From an uncultured Caulobacteraceae bacterium (GTDB taxonomy: Bacteria; Pseudomonadota; Alphaproteobacteria; Caulobacterales; Caulobacteraceae): DNA of 64,000 bases. Within the stretch, counting starts at the first letter, position 1. The number at the start of each line of letters is the position of its first letter. The stretch lies in the NCBI GenBank assembly GCA_937138625.1, contig CAKZPF010000004.1, forward strand, positions 310,001-374,000, read 5' to 3'. The position numbers and the translations under genes are program-made. The notes beneath the pieces were generated by a model. That model made no database searches. It had not been told where the DNA came from and saw nothing but the letters and a program-made list of their open reading frames with translations. Below are positions 38,228 through 47,679 of this stretch, in pieces.

Positions 38228-40009
38228 ATGCTCGAGCAGCTCAAGCGCGATGGGGTCTTTATCAATCGCCTGTTCGCCACCTTAAGACGGGTGATGACTC
38301 TGAAAGCCAAGTCGGATTGGCTGGTGTGCGACGAGCTTGATTTGGCCTGCACCACCTGGCCGGGGCACGTGGCCATGAAATGTGGGGCCGACAGCTGGTC
38401 CTATGCCGATCTGAAAACCTATGCCGATCGCGTGGGCAATTTTGTTTTGGATTTGGGTCTGAAACGCGGGGAAACGGTCGCCCTGTTCATGCCCAACCGG
38501 CCTGAGTATGTCGGCCTGTGGTTCGGTATCGCCAAAGCCGGCGTGCGCACGGCCCTGATCAATTCAAATCTTCAGGGGGCCGCGCTGAAGCACTCGTTGG
38601 ATGTCTCTGGCGCGAAACACCTTTTTGTCGATGCCACCCTTCACGAAGCCCTTGAGACCATTCGTGACGACTTGCCACCGGATCTGACCGTGTGGTCGGC
38701 TTGTGGCGAGATTGAGGGCGCACGCCCACTTGATGCGTATATTCAGTCGTCCTCGGCTGACAATGTGAATGCCAATGTTCGGCTCGGCCTGAAGCAAGGG
38801 GACATCGCACTTTATATCTACACCTCCGGCACCACCGGGCTGCCCAAAGCCGCCAAGGTCACCCATATGAAGGCCCTGACCTATATGCGGGGCTTTGCCG
38901 GGGGCACCGGCGCCCGGCCCGAGGATAACATCTACATCACCCTGCCCCTGTATCATGCCACCGGCGGCTTGTGCGCCTTGGGAGCTGCGCTGTTGACGGG
39001 CGGTACGGCCGTGCTGCGCGAGCGGTTTTCCGCCAGCCAGTTTTGGGCCGATGTCACCAAATACAACATCACCATGTTTGTTTATATCGGCGAGCTTTGT
39101 CGGTATCTGATCAACCAAGACGAACGTCCCGGCGAAGATCGCCACAGTATCCGCCTGGCTTTTGGCAATGGTTTGCGGCCGGATGTGTGGGCCGAGATGG
39201 ACCGACGGTTCAAAATCCCCCGCATCCTTGAGTTCTATGGCTCGACCGAGGGCAATGTCTCGCTTCTTAATCTAGATGGCAAACAGGGGGCTGTGGGGCG
39301 CATTCCCCGTTGGCTCAGCTGGGCCTTCAATGTTGTGATTGTCAAATACAATGCCGAAACGGGGGCCCTGGTGCGTGACGCCCATGGCCACTGCGTGGTT
39401 TGCAAGCCCGGTGAAGTGGGCGAGGCGCTGGGGCGCATTGGCAAAAAACCGCGCGAGGCCTTTGTCGGCTATACCAGCCAACGGGAAAGCCAGCGCAAAA
39501 TCGCCGAGGATGTTCTGCGCAAAGGCGACCGCTGGTTCCGCACAGGCGATTTGATGAAGACCGACAAACACGGCTATTTTTATTTCGTTGACCGCCTGGG
39601 TGATACCTTCCGCTGGAAAGGCGAAAACGTCGCCACCACCGAGGTGGAAGCCGCCCTAGGCCTGCGTGACGATATCGACGAGGCCATCGTTTATGGTGTC
39701 ACGGTCCCCCACACCGAAGGCAAGGCCGGCATGGCCGCCCTGGTGATGCACGACGAGCCCAATTGGGCGGATCTGGCCGCGCATCTTGATCAAAGCTTGC
39801 CGGACTATGCCATCCCCCTGTTCATTCGCCGTCTGCCAGCCCTTGAGACCACCGGCACCTTCAAATATCGCAAAGGGGATTTGGCCAAGGCCGGGTATGA
39901 CCCTGAACGTCTGGGCGCCGAGGTCTGGGTGCGGGATGCCAAGGCGGGCTATACACTGCTGACACCCGAAACCCTTGAGGCCATCCGCACCGGCAGCTTC
40001 CGGGTCTGA
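38228..40009 (+). CDS. Long-chain/very-long-chain acyl-CoA synthetase (FATP family)
   Basis: 593 residues of the ANL superfamily. The ATP loop YIYTSGTTGLPKAAKVTH, the motif FYGSTEGNVSLLNLDG and the block DRLGDTFRWKGENVATTEVE are those of the FATP/VLACS branch, which activates imported long-chain acids. The N-terminus has the family-like sequence RRVMTLKAKSDWLVCDELDL. GGGGAG precedes the ATG at 38228; the frame is open upstream to 38162 without support. With the downstream aldehyde dehydrogenase it may form a fatty-acid or aldehyde use unit. Confidence 0.9.
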   Translation: MLEQLKRDGVFINRLFATLRRVMTLKAKSDWLVCDELDLACTTWPGHVAMKCGADSWSYADLKTYADRVGNFVLDLGLKRGETVALFMPNRPEYVGLWFGIAKAGVRTALINSNLQGAALKHSLDVSGAKHLFVDATLHEALETIRDDLPPDLTVWSACGEIEGARPLDAYIQSSSADNVNANVRLGLKQGDIALYIYTSGTTGLPKAAKVTHMKALTYMRGFAGGTGARPEDNIYITLPLYHATGGLCALGAALLTGGTAVLRERFSASQFWADVTKYNITMFVYIGELCRYLINQDERPGEDRHSIRLAFGNGLRPDVWAEMDRRFKIPRILEFYGSTEGNVSLLNLDGKQGAVGRIPRWLSWAFNVVIVKYNAETGALVRDAHGHCVVCKPGEVGEALGRIGKKPREAFVGYTSQRESQRKIAEDVLRKGDRWFRTGDLMKTDKHGYFYFVDRLGDTFRWKGENVATTEVEAALGLRDDIDEAIVYGVTVPHTEGKAGMAALVMHDEPNWADLAAHLDQSLPDYAIPLFIRRLPALETTGTFKYRKGDLAKAGYDPERLGAEVWVRDAKAGYTLLTPETLEAIRTGSFRV

Positions 40010-40105
40010 CGGGTCCGTCATACGCGCGTGGCCTTGACCCCGCGATCCTGGCGGCGCTAGTCAAGCATCAAGCCCTATGCCCCCCTCGAGCACGCGGAGA
40101 TCCTT

Positions 40106-41527
40106 ATGACCGGCCCCCTGAAAAGTTTCATCAATGGCAAATTTGTCCTGCCCGCAGACCACCAGATCTTTGACACCATCAATCCCGCCATGGGCACAGT
40201 CTCGGGCCAAGTGGCCATGGCCACGCCCGTAAGCGTTGACGAAGCCGTAACGGCCGCCCGCAGCGCCGTGCCTGCAATGGCTGCCAGCACGCCCGAGCAA
40301 CGCCACACCTGGTTGAAAGCCATCGCCGAGGGCTTGGCCGCCCGCGCTGATGACCTGGCCCAGGCCATCACCCTCGAGATGGGCGCGCCCAATTGGCTGG
40401 CGCACAAGGCCCAAGTGCCCGCTGGCATTGCGCATTTGAAAATTGCGGCCTCGGCCTTGAAAACCTATGCCTTTGAACGGCCCCACAATGACGGCATGAT
40501 TGTCGAAGAGCCCATTGGCGTTTGCGGGCTGATCACGCCGTGGAATTGGCCCTTGAACCAGATCACCTGCAAGCTGGCGCCCGCCATCGCCACAGGCTGC
40601 CCCGTGGTGTGGAAACCATCAGAATATGCCGCCCATTCCGCACAGATCCTGGCCGAGGTCATCAGCGCCACCGACCTGCCCCAGGGTGCCTTTAACATGG
40701 TCTATGGTGATGGGCCGGGTGTGGGGGCCGCCATGGCTGCGCACCAGGACATTGACTTGATCTCCTTTACGGGCTCAACGGGTGCGGGTGTGGCCGTGGC
40801 CCAAGCCGCTGCCCCCAGCGTCAAACGCGTGCACCAAGAGCTCGGCGGCAAGTCCCCGTATCTGGTGATGCCCAACGCTGACCTGAAAGCAGCTGTGGTG
40901 GGCTGTGCTCGCAGTCTGTTTTTGAACAGTGGCCAGTCCTGCAACGCACCCACCCGCCTGTTGGTGCCCCACGACAAAATGGACGCCGCCGCTGAAATCG
41001 CTGCTGGCGTGGCGGCCAAAACCGTGCCCGGGCACCCCGACACCGAAGACATGGTTATGGGCCCCGTAGTCAACCAAGCCCAGCGCAACCGCATCCGGCA
41101 GTATATCGAAGCCGGGCAAAAAGAAGGGGCCAAGCTGGTTGCTGGCGGGGCTGAACACCCCAAGGGCTGCCCCGAAGGTGGGTTTTACATTCGTTCCACT
41201 GTGTTCGCCCATGTGCGCAATGACATGACCATCGCTCGGGAGGAAATCTTTGGCCCCGTTTTGTGCATCATCGGCTATGAAACCCTAGAAGAAGCCATCA
41301 CCATCGCCAATGACACACCCTATGGGCTGGCGGCCTATGTCATGGGACCCACACCTGATGCTGCCAAGGCCGTGGCGCGGCGAATCAAAGCGGGCCAAGT
41401 TTTGCTGAACAATGCCCAGCCCGACTTCACGGCACCCTTTGGTGGCTATAAAATGTCCGGCAACGGACGAGAATGGGGTATCGAAGCTTTTCAAGAGTTT
41501 AGCGAAAGCAAAGCGATCATTATTTAA
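40106..41527 (+). CDS. Aldehyde dehydrogenase (NAD(P)-dependent)
   Basis: 473 residues of the ALDH superfamily. Catalytic Glu is in VHQELGGKSPYLV, and the nucleophile Cys in NSGQSCNAPTRL. The nucleotide-site block is CGLITPWNWPLNQITCKLAP, followed by SFTGSTGAGVAVAQAAA, and the C-terminal part has FGGYKMSGNGREWGIEAFQEF. The substrate is not determinable. It starts 96 bases after the acyl-CoA synthetase gene, perhaps in the same unit. GGAGA-like sequence precedes the ATG at 40106. Confidence 0.93.
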   Translation: MTGPLKSFINGKFVLPADHQIFDTINPAMGTVSGQVAMATPVSVDEAVTAARSAVPAMAASTPEQRHTWLKAIAEGLAARADDLAQAITLEMGAPNWLAHKAQVPAGIAHLKIAASALKTYAFERPHNDGMIVEEPIGVCGLITPWNWPLNQITCKLAPAIATGCPVVWKPSEYAAHSAQILAEVISATDLPQGAFNMVYGDGPGVGAAMAAHQDIDLISFTGSTGAGVAVAQAAAPSVKRVHQELGGKSPYLVMPNADLKAAVVGCARSLFLNSGQSCNAPTRLLVPHDKMDAAAEIAAGVAAKTVPGHPDTEDMVMGPVVNQAQRNRIRQYIEAGQKEGAKLVAGGAEHPKGCPEGGFYIRSTVFAHVRNDMTIAREEIFGPVLCIIGYETLEEAITIANDTPYGLAAYVMGPTPDAAKAVARRIKAGQVLLNNAQPDFTAPFGGYKMSGNGREWGIEAFQEFSESKAIII

Positions 41528-41546
41528 CGCTTTCGCATCAGATGAC

Positions 41547-41607
41547 TTGACGGTTCTGATTTTGTGAAGATAGCATTTCACCTGTGCAGAGAAAAAAACA
41601 GCACAGG
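41547..41607 (+). promoter_or_regulatory. Putative promoter and leader hairpin before the 95-residue gene
   Basis: TTGACG (41547-41552) and GATAGC (41569-41574) are 16 bases apart. A perfect seven-pair hairpin CCTGTGC/GCACAGG (41581-41587 with 41601-41607) follows, with an A-rich loop. Its 3' arm overlaps the first bases of the Shine-Dalgarno GGGAGGA. Confidence 0.5.
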
Positions 41608-41618
41608 GAGGAAACACA

Positions 41619-41906
41619 ATGCAAATTCACACCACCAATCCGGGGCCCCATCCCGTCGACAGCACGGGCACGACTGACCCAAAATTCACCCTGCCCAACG
41701 AGACCTTCGAGCCCGTCAAAGGGGGCGGCAGTCCTAACGACCCCCATGTCCGTGCGTATGAGCGCCGCCAAAACCCGATCCCAGCCGAGGCGCGCAACCC
41801 CGCCATCGACCAGGAAATCATCTACGAAAAAATTCACGGCGAGCCGATGTCGCCAGAACAGCAGTTCGATCTGCATTCAAAGCCCAAATCTGATCCAAGC
41901 CCATAG
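41619..41906 (+). CDS. Unrecognised 95-residue Pro-rich protein
   Basis: 95 residues rich in Pro, Glu and charged residues, likely extended (DSTGTTDPKFTLPNETFEPV, then KGGGSPNDPHVRAYERRQ). There is no signal peptide or cysteine. GGGAGGAAACACA precedes the ATG, a strong site. The 161-residue LysM-like gene starts eight bases after its stop, so the two form a pair. I do not recognise it. The KGGG segment is at best a faint echo of the KGGEV motif elsewhere. Confidence 0.7.
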   Translation: MQIHTTNPGPHPVDSTGTTDPKFTLPNETFEPVKGGGSPNDPHVRAYERRQNPIPAEARNPAIDQEIIYEKIHGEPMSPEQQFDLHSKPKSDPSP

Positions 41907-41914
41907 GCGGCCTC

Positions 41915-42400
41915 ATGACCCCCGATATCTTTTATCGTGTCACCTGCGGTGACAGCGTGCAGGACATTTTGCACGCTGCCCGCCAGGAAGGGATCTTTCT
42001 GAGTGAAGATAAGCTGCTGTGGTTCAATCCTCAGCTGGCCCAAGGAACGCCCGATGCCTGTGAGCTGGTGCGCCTTAGCCCACCAGAGGGCGCACCCGCC
42101 TGTCCACGCCCGGCCCATGAAATTGACGACAACACCTATCCCGAACCGTGGAATACCACTGAACCCGCACGTGCCACCGAACCTATATACACCGATCCTG
42201 AAGACCAAAAGCCAAGCAAGTCCAAGGCTAAACCCGTCCAATACCGCCTCAGCGAGGATGATAACAGCCCCCAGTGGCTCGATGGGGCACAAAGCCCTGA
42301 AGAAGAGAAAACAGACCCCCCACCGCCTCAGCCGCCCGCAAGCCCACACCCCGCCGACATGCGCATCCTGAACGATGACGAGGCCTGTGGCTGCGCCTGA
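41915..42400 (+). CDS. Unrecognised LysM-like protein with C-terminal CGC
   Basis: 161 residues. Residues 6-57 match the LysM-like part of the 152-residue protein at 34564: FYRVTCGDSVQDIL, LLWFNPQLAQ and CELVRLSPPEG line up with YYTVKCADL, ILEGNPQLSQ and CQLLHVPCG. The middle is Pro/Asp/Lys-rich and disordered. The protein ends NDDEACGCA, again with a C-terminal Cys-Gly-Cys. No signal peptide. Translationally close to the 95-residue gene. The shared ends and domain make these two a real family; its role is unknown. Confidence 0.75.
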   Translation: MTPDIFYRVTCGDSVQDILHAARQEGIFLSEDKLLWFNPQLAQGTPDACELVRLSPPEGAPACPRPAHEIDDNTYPEPWNTTEPARATEPIYTDPEDQKPSKSKAKPVQYRLSEDDNSPQWLDGAQSPEEEKTDPPPPQPPASPHPADMRILNDDEACGCA

Positions 42401-42464
42401 TCAGGCGGCAGTCAGAGAATCTTAAAGTCATCTCGTTATTCTGCCCGAAGACAAAGGGTGGAAC

Positions 42465-43337
42465 ATGCCGAATGTGTCGTATTGGCTAGAGAGCGCGGCC
42501 TGGTTTCTGGGCTTCATGGGGGTCTTTTGGATCCTCAGTCGGCGCTTTGCGGCTGCTGATCGCGGCCCCCTGCTGCCCAAAGGCGCCATCAGCGCCGATA
42601 TGGCCTATTGGTTTGTCTTTCCCTTGCTGTATGGGCTGATGCAAACGGCCTGGCTGAACCTGGGCCTTGGGGCCCTGTTTGGCGGCGACCAAGACAAAAT
42701 CCTGACCTTTTTCGCCACCGGCGTGCCCGCCTTGCGGGCTTTGCCCTTGTGGCTGCAGGCGCTGTTGGTGCTGCTGATTTCTGATGTGATGCTGTACTGG
42801 TCGCATCGCTGGTTTCACAAGGGCCGGTTGTGGCGTTTCCATGCCATTCACCACGCGCCCAAACAAGTGGATTGGCTGACCTGTGTGCGTTTTCACCCGT
42901 TGAATGTGGCCTTTTACACGACGCTGGTGAACGCCTTGGTGATTATGATGGGCTTTTCACCACAAACTTTGGTGTTTCTGGCCCCCTTCAACATCATTTG
43001 GTCAGCACTGGTTCATGCCAATTTGAATTGGGATTTCGGACCCTTTCGCATGTGGATCGCCAGCCCCGTGTTCCACCGCTGGCATCACAGTGATCAACCC
43101 GAGGCCATTGACAAAAACTTCGCGGCCACCTTCCCTTTTATCGATTGGCTGTTCGGCACCTTATACTTTCCCAAAGGCGAACAGCCCAAAAGCTTTGGCA
43201 CCCCTCATGATCCGGTGCCGGAGAACCTGCTGGGACAAATGGTCTATCCCTTCGCACCCAGCTGGTTTGAAAAACCCAAATCCGCAGCCCCCCACACCGG
43301 CTTATCCCCGGTGATGAAAAAGGAGGTATCATCATGA
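42465..43337 (+). CDS. Sterol desaturase/fatty acid hydroxylase family membrane protein
   Basis: 290 residues with several membrane helices and the di-iron histidine boxes HRWFH (HxxxH), FHAIHHAPK (HxxHH) and VFHRWHHS with a nearby Asn/Asp region. These identify the sterol desaturase/C-5 hydroxylase superfamily; bacterial members hydroxylate carotenoids, alkyl ethers or hopanoids. The substrate is unknown. It starts 64 bases after the LysM-like gene, and its stop overlaps the next gene's ATG (ATGA). Confidence 0.9.
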   Translation: MPNVSYWLESAAWFLGFMGVFWILSRRFAAADRGPLLPKGAISADMAYWFVFPLLYGLMQTAWLNLGLGALFGGDQDKILTFFATGVPALRALPLWLQALLVLLISDVMLYWSHRWFHKGRLWRFHAIHHAPKQVDWLTCVRFHPLNVAFYTTLVNALVIMMGFSPQTLVFLAPFNIIWSALVHANLNWDFGPFRMWIASPVFHRWHHSDQPEAIDKNFAATFPFIDWLFGTLYFPKGEQPKSFGTPHDPVPENLLGQMVYPFAPSWFEKPKSAAPHTGLSPVMKKEVSS

Positions 43338-43645
43338 GCCCTCTGTCCCAACGGCTTGCGGTCAGCGGCATAAAATGCCGTCGCACTCAAAAAAACCAAA
43401 CAACAGAAACCTGGGGTATGGATATGCAAATGCTGTTTCAAACAGCCACCGAGCTGAAAACGGCGGCTTTGGTGCTGATGTCAGAATATGGCTTTGATGC
43501 CTTGGGCCATGTGGACCAAGCCATCGCCGAAAAAACCACCGATGGCGATGCCACAGGCGTGCAGATGTGGAAGCTGATGAAATCCACACTCGAAGACCTG
43601 ATGTTGGGCCGTCTGGAGCTCGAAGGCGAGCCCACCGTTCACTAA
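43334..43645 (+). CDS. DUF6961-like small protein coupled to the hydroxylase
   Basis: 103 residues. AAGGAGG (43319-43325) eight bases before the ATG and the ATGA overlap with the hydroxylase stop fix this start. From about residue 34 the sequence LFQTATELKTAALVLMSEYG and ALGHVDQAIAEK with a terminal W-KLMKSTLEDL resembles the small helical DUF6961 proteins of Sphingomonadales, which have no known role. The first 28 residues are basic and unrelated; internal starts at 43418 or 43424 would give the bare domain. Convergent with the TonB receptor. Confidence 0.72.
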   Translation: MSPLSQRLAVSGIKCRRTQKNQTTETWGMDMQMLFQTATELKTAALVLMSEYGFDALGHVDQAIAEKTTDGDATGVQMWKLMKSTLEDLMLGRLELEGEPTVH

Positions 43646-43649
43646 CAGC

Positions 43650-46193
43650 CTAATTCAAACGCAGCCGAAATGTTGCCCCAATGGTCCGGGGTGCCCCCAA
43701 AAACGCCCCATAGGTAGTGGTATCGCCCGCCGCACTGTAAACATTGGCCGCCGGTGCCAAGGGCACCCCATCATTGCCCTGCAGCGGTGTGGAATACCCC
43801 ACCTGTTTATAGGTTTCATCGAACAGGTTTTCCGCCCACAGCTCGAAGGACCATTGCTCCTCGCTGGGGGTCACCGCCACCCGCGCCGTCCAGACCATAA
43901 ACTCGTCCTGGTATTTGAACGGCAACAGATCCGAGCCGGTGTTATAACCTGATGAATAACGTGTACCCAAAACAAAGCGCGACAACAGATCGCTGTTGGG
44001 CACGGCCCGTTCGTAATCCCCCATCAAAGTCACAATCCACTTGGGCGACAAAGAGACTTGCGAGCCCGGCAGGTTACGCTCGAGTGCGCGGGGGCCCCGG
44101 GCATTGGTACCGATGGAAAAGGCCTGGTCGCCATACTCGGTTTCCGTATAGGCCACACCGCCTTGGAGCTTAAGCCCCTCAATCGGTGTGCGATAAAGAA
44201 AATCCAGCTCGCTGCCCAGCCCCTCAACCTCGGGGATGGCATAGACAATGAAGGAGGTGCCGGTGAAGGTGTTGAGCTGATAATTTTCATAGAGCTGATA
44301 ATAGGCCGTCAGGTTCAGCATCAGCTGCCGGTCAAACCAAAAGGATTTGCTGCCGATTTCATAGCTGTCCACCGTCTCGGCCTCAAAGCTGGTGTCCACG
44401 CTCATCAGACTGGTGAAATCCCGGTCGAGGTTAAACCCACCCGCCTTATAGCCCCGTGCATACGAGACATAGCCCATCACCGTGGGCGTGAAGTCGTACT
44501 GCAGTTTGGCCGTCCCCGACCATTCGTTTTCCGTGCGCGACTGGCTGGCGGCGTCAAACACACTGCGCGCCCAAGGCAAACACGCAAGGCCCGCCAGGGC
44601 CTGCAAGGTGGCGGTGGGGGCGGCACTGGCCGGGTCATTGCCATAGGCAGTTTCAAAGGCCGCGCAGGCGGGGGCCGTGGTGCGATAGACACTTTGGACC
44701 TCTTTTTCATCGCGCGTGAAGCGCAGACCCAATGACCCGGTCAACCGATCTGTAAAGTCATAAGTGTTGTGGGTGAACAGGGCCCATGTGGTGGCGTCTT
44801 GTTCATGCACATCGGTCTGCCCGCCGGTCACCGGGAACAGGGCGGCATTGGTGCCCCCAAGCGCCGTTTCAAAAGCCGTGGTGCTGCCACCACTGGTGGC
44901 CAAAAGACTGAGGAATTCGCCATACACGCTGCCAAAACGATAACTGTCGCGACGCGTGTGGTCTTCGTGCGCCCAATAGGTGCCCACCAGCCAATCCAAT
45001 GGCCCCCGTTGGCCTTGCAAGCGGAACTCTTGCGACAGGGTGCGGTAATCCTGGCCATTGGTGCCATCAGCAGGCCGCCACAGAATGTCAGCAGATGTCA
45101 GATCCGCATCCTGGCCGTTGACCATATCCCAAAACCGCAAGGCGGTGACCGAGGTTAAGGTGCCCCAGCTGTTGTCCCAGTCCACTTGAACTGAGGCGCC
45201 ATAATCCTCGATGTCTTGGGGATTGGGGCGGTTGGCATAAGCAATGCGGGCTTCGGGGTTGGCGGGCATTTGCACACCGCTATCCGCCGCCAAGGCATCG
45301 GTAAAGGGAGCCGTCGCCCCCAACCGCGTGGTGACGCCCAAACAGCAGTCTTCCTCGATTTGTGTAAAATCCGCCCGCACCCGAACCGTCAAATCCTCAC
45401 GGGGTTCGGACAAAATCGTGCCGCGCAGACTGTAAAAATCTTCGTCAGAACTGTCGGTGGGGCGCGTCATCCCGCCTGTGCGCACATCCATGGTGCCCTG
45501 CTGCTGGCGCTTGACGGCATACACCCGATAGGCCGTGTCGTCTGAGTCGGGGAACGGTCCCGTGGCCGAGTACGCCACGCCATAGCCTTCGTGCTCGGTG
45601 GCGGTCAGCTCCACTTCGGTTTCATGGAAAAAGTACGGGTCTTGGGTGATGACCTGGATCACGCCGGCCGAGGTGTTTTTGCCAAACAGCGTGCCCTGCG
45701 GGCCGCGCAAGACCTCGATTCGTTTCAGCTCGCCCAAATCACCAAAGCCCACGCCATTGCGGGGTCGATAAACCCCATCGATCACCACCCCCACCGAAGA
45801 CTCAAGGCCCGAGTTTTCCCCCACCGTGCCAATGCCCCGAATGCGCGCCGTGGTCTTGAAGCTGTCGGTGGTGCTGGTGACCACCAAACCTGGCGCAATC
45901 TGGCTGAGATCCTTAATGTCTCGCACCCCCGCATCGTCAAGCGTTTGGGTGTCATACGTGGCCACCGAAACCGGCACGTCCTGAAGGCGTTGCTCACGCT
46001 TTTGGGCTGTGACCACGATCACGCCCACCTCGCCTGCTGCTTCAGGCAAGGAGGGTGACGATGATGCTGGAGCCTCTTCTGTAGCTGATGGGACCGCGGC
46101 AGCATCACCTTGGAGATCAGAATTGGCGCTGGCCCAAGTTGCCCATGAAAGCGCTACCACCGATACGGTTGCCATAACCCCTGCACGCATCAT
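43650..46193 (-). CDS. TonB-dependent outer-membrane receptor
   Basis: About 847 residues. A signal peptide (GVMATVSVVALSWATWASAN), a TonB-box-like segment (GVIVVTAQKREQRLQDVPVS), then a plug domain (VRDIKDLSQIAPGLVV, IRGIGTVGENSGLESSVGVV, VLRGPQGTLFGKNTSAGVI) and a long 22-strand barrel ending GAFLGAPRTIGATFRLRLN with a terminal Asn in place of the usual Phe. It belongs to the large receptor group expanded in Sphingomonadales and Caulobacterales. The ligand is unknown. GAGGAGAGGG supports an ATG at 46193 or 46190; a TTG at 46208 is less likely. Confidence 0.93.
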   Translation of the reverse strand: MMRAGVMATVSVVALSWATWASANSDLQGDAAAVPSATEEAPASSSPSLPEAAGEVGVIVVTAQKREQRLQDVPVSVATYDTQTLDDAGVRDIKDLSQIAPGLVVTSTTDSFKTTARIRGIGTVGENSGLESSVGVVIDGVYRPRNGVGFGDLGELKRIEVLRGPQGTLFGKNTSAGVIQVITQDPYFFHETEVELTATEHEGYGVAYSATGPFPDSDDTAYRVYAVKRQQQGTMDVRTGGMTRPTDSSDEDFYSLRGTILSEPREDLTVRVRADFTQIEEDCCLGVTTRLGATAPFTDALAADSGVQMPANPEARIAYANRPNPQDIEDYGASVQVDWDNSWGTLTSVTALRFWDMVNGQDADLTSADILWRPADGTNGQDYRTLSQEFRLQGQRGPLDWLVGTYWAHEDHTRRDSYRFGSVYGEFLSLLATSGGSTTAFETALGGTNAALFPVTGGQTDVHEQDATTWALFTHNTYDFTDRLTGSLGLRFTRDEKEVQSVYRTTAPACAAFETAYGNDPASAAPTATLQALAGLACLPWARSVFDAASQSRTENEWSGTAKLQYDFTPTVMGYVSYARGYKAGGFNLDRDFTSLMSVDTSFEAETVDSYEIGSKSFWFDRQLMLNLTAYYQLYENYQLNTFTGTSFIVYAIPEVEGLGSELDFLYRTPIEGLKLQGGVAYTETEYGDQAFSIGTNARGPRALERNLPGSQVSLSPKWIVTLMGDYERAVPNSDLLSRFVLGTRYSSGYNTGSDLLPFKYQDEFMVWTARVAVTPSEEQWSFELWAENLFDETYKQVGYSTPLQGNDGVPLAPAANVYSAAGDTTTYGAFLGAPRTIGATFRLRLN

Positions 46194-46264
46194 CCCTCTC
46201 CTCAACACTCGTAAGAAGTATGAACTATCTCCTAATTGGAGAGTCGTGTCTAGAGATTCGCGCG

Positions 46265-47494
46265 CTAAGCATCTGGGGTCTTCGGGGGCACAGGAGCCTG
46301 CGGCAGGGCCGCATCCACCTTGGCGTTATCGACCCTTTTGGGCTTCATGGCCAAGAAAGCCACGCCCATAATCGCGGACATCATCGAGCCCACCAGGACA
46401 CCCAGTTTGGCCTCGGCGAAATAGAGCTCGGAGTCAAATGCCAAGCCGCCCAGGAATAGGCTCATGGTGAAACCGATACCACACAACCACCCGGCACCCA
46501 AAATTTGGAACCAGCTGGCCCCTTTGGGCTTGTGTGCCAAACCGAGAACAATTGAGAGAAAGGCAAAGAGGAAGATACCCACGGGCTTGCCAATAAACAG
46601 GCCCAACAAAACGCCCATGGTCACCGGCGACAAGAATTGATCAATCGTCAAGCCCGTCAAGGACAGCCCCGCTGCCGACAAGGCGAACAACGGCATGATC
46701 ACCAGGGCCGACCATGGTCGCAGCGCGTGTTCAATCTCGTTCAGGGCACTATCCAATCCAGGCCCCCGCGACCGCGATGGCACCGTCAAGGCCACAGCCA
46801 CACCGGCCACAGAAGCGTGAACACCGGATTCGTGCACAAAGGCCCAAACAATGAAAAAGCCCACAAAATAGACCCAGTTGTCCGCTTTGCGGCCCATGCC
46901 GATCAGCGCCAGAATCCCAAGCGTCAACAACGCCCCAAACAAGGCCCCCCAATGGATGGTTGAGGTGAACAGAGCCGCGATCAAAATCACCGCCCCCAAA
47001 TCATCTACGATCGCCAAAGACAGCAAAAACACTTTCAAACTGGTGGGCGCTTGGCGAGCCACCATGGCAAAAGCCGCCACCGCAAAGGCAATATCGGTCG
47101 CCACGGGCACGGGCCAGCCTTCGGACACGCCACCGGCTTGGCCGTTATAAATCAGATAAACAAGCGCCGGGACCACCATGCCCCCCACAGCCCCAAAAGC
47201 CGGCAGCGCCATTTTTTTGAAACTGGAGAGCTCGCCCGAGACAATCTCGCGTTTGATCTCAAGGCCCACCACCCAAAAGAAGATGGCCATCAGGCCATCC
47301 TTGATCCATTTGGCAATGGACATATCCACCACATACCCCCCCAGCTGAAAGCGGAAAGGGTGATCCAACAAAGCCCGGTACGCATCGGTCAGCGGGCTGT
47401 TCGCCAAGATCAGCGCCGTCAAAGCGGCAACGGCCAACACCAACCCACTGGCGGCATCGGTGCGGAAGACGTCAAGAAAGCGATTTCTAGTCAT
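46265..47494 (-). CDS. nhaA: Na+/H+ antiporter NhaA
   Basis: 409 residues with 11-12 membrane helices. The ion-binding pair is in LAIVDDLGAVILIAALF, and other NhaA blocks are DGLMAIFFWVVGLEIKREIV, GWPVPVATDIAFAVAAFAMV, SGVHASVAGVAVALTVPSRS and GFTMSLFLGGLAF. It is an inner-membrane antiporter that exchanges two H+ for one Na+ for salt and pH homeostasis. The C-terminus is a Pro-rich tail. It is divergent from the 140-residue small gene at 47680. Confidence 0.96.
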   Translation of the reverse strand: MTRNRFLDVFRTDAASGLVLAVAALTALILANSPLTDAYRALLDHPFRFQLGGYVVDMSIAKWIKDGLMAIFFWVVGLEIKREIVSGELSSFKKMALPAFGAVGGMVVPALVYLIYNGQAGGVSEGWPVPVATDIAFAVAAFAMVARQAPTSLKVFLLSLAIVDDLGAVILIAALFTSTIHWGALFGALLTLGILALIGMGRKADNWVYFVGFFIVWAFVHESGVHASVAGVAVALTVPSRSRGPGLDSALNEIEHALRPWSALVIMPLFALSAAGLSLTGLTIDQFLSPVTMGVLLGLFIGKPVGIFLFAFLSIVLGLAHKPKGASWFQILGAGWLCGIGFTMSLFLGGLAFDSELYFAEAKLGVLVGSMMSAIMGVAFLAMKPKRVDNAKVDAALPQAPVPPKTPDA

Positions 47495-47679
47495 GGGCTT
47501 GTAGATAGGTCTCTTTGCCGCGTTTGCCTAGACCTGACGGACCGATTTTGCCATTTTTTCACGTTAAACGCATATAACTTTTCGAACGCCCCTATAACGA
47601 TTTTAAAAATGTCATTGACCCACAAAAAAACCATAGTAAAGTGCCTGTAGGGAACACAATATATAAGAGGAGGATCCCC

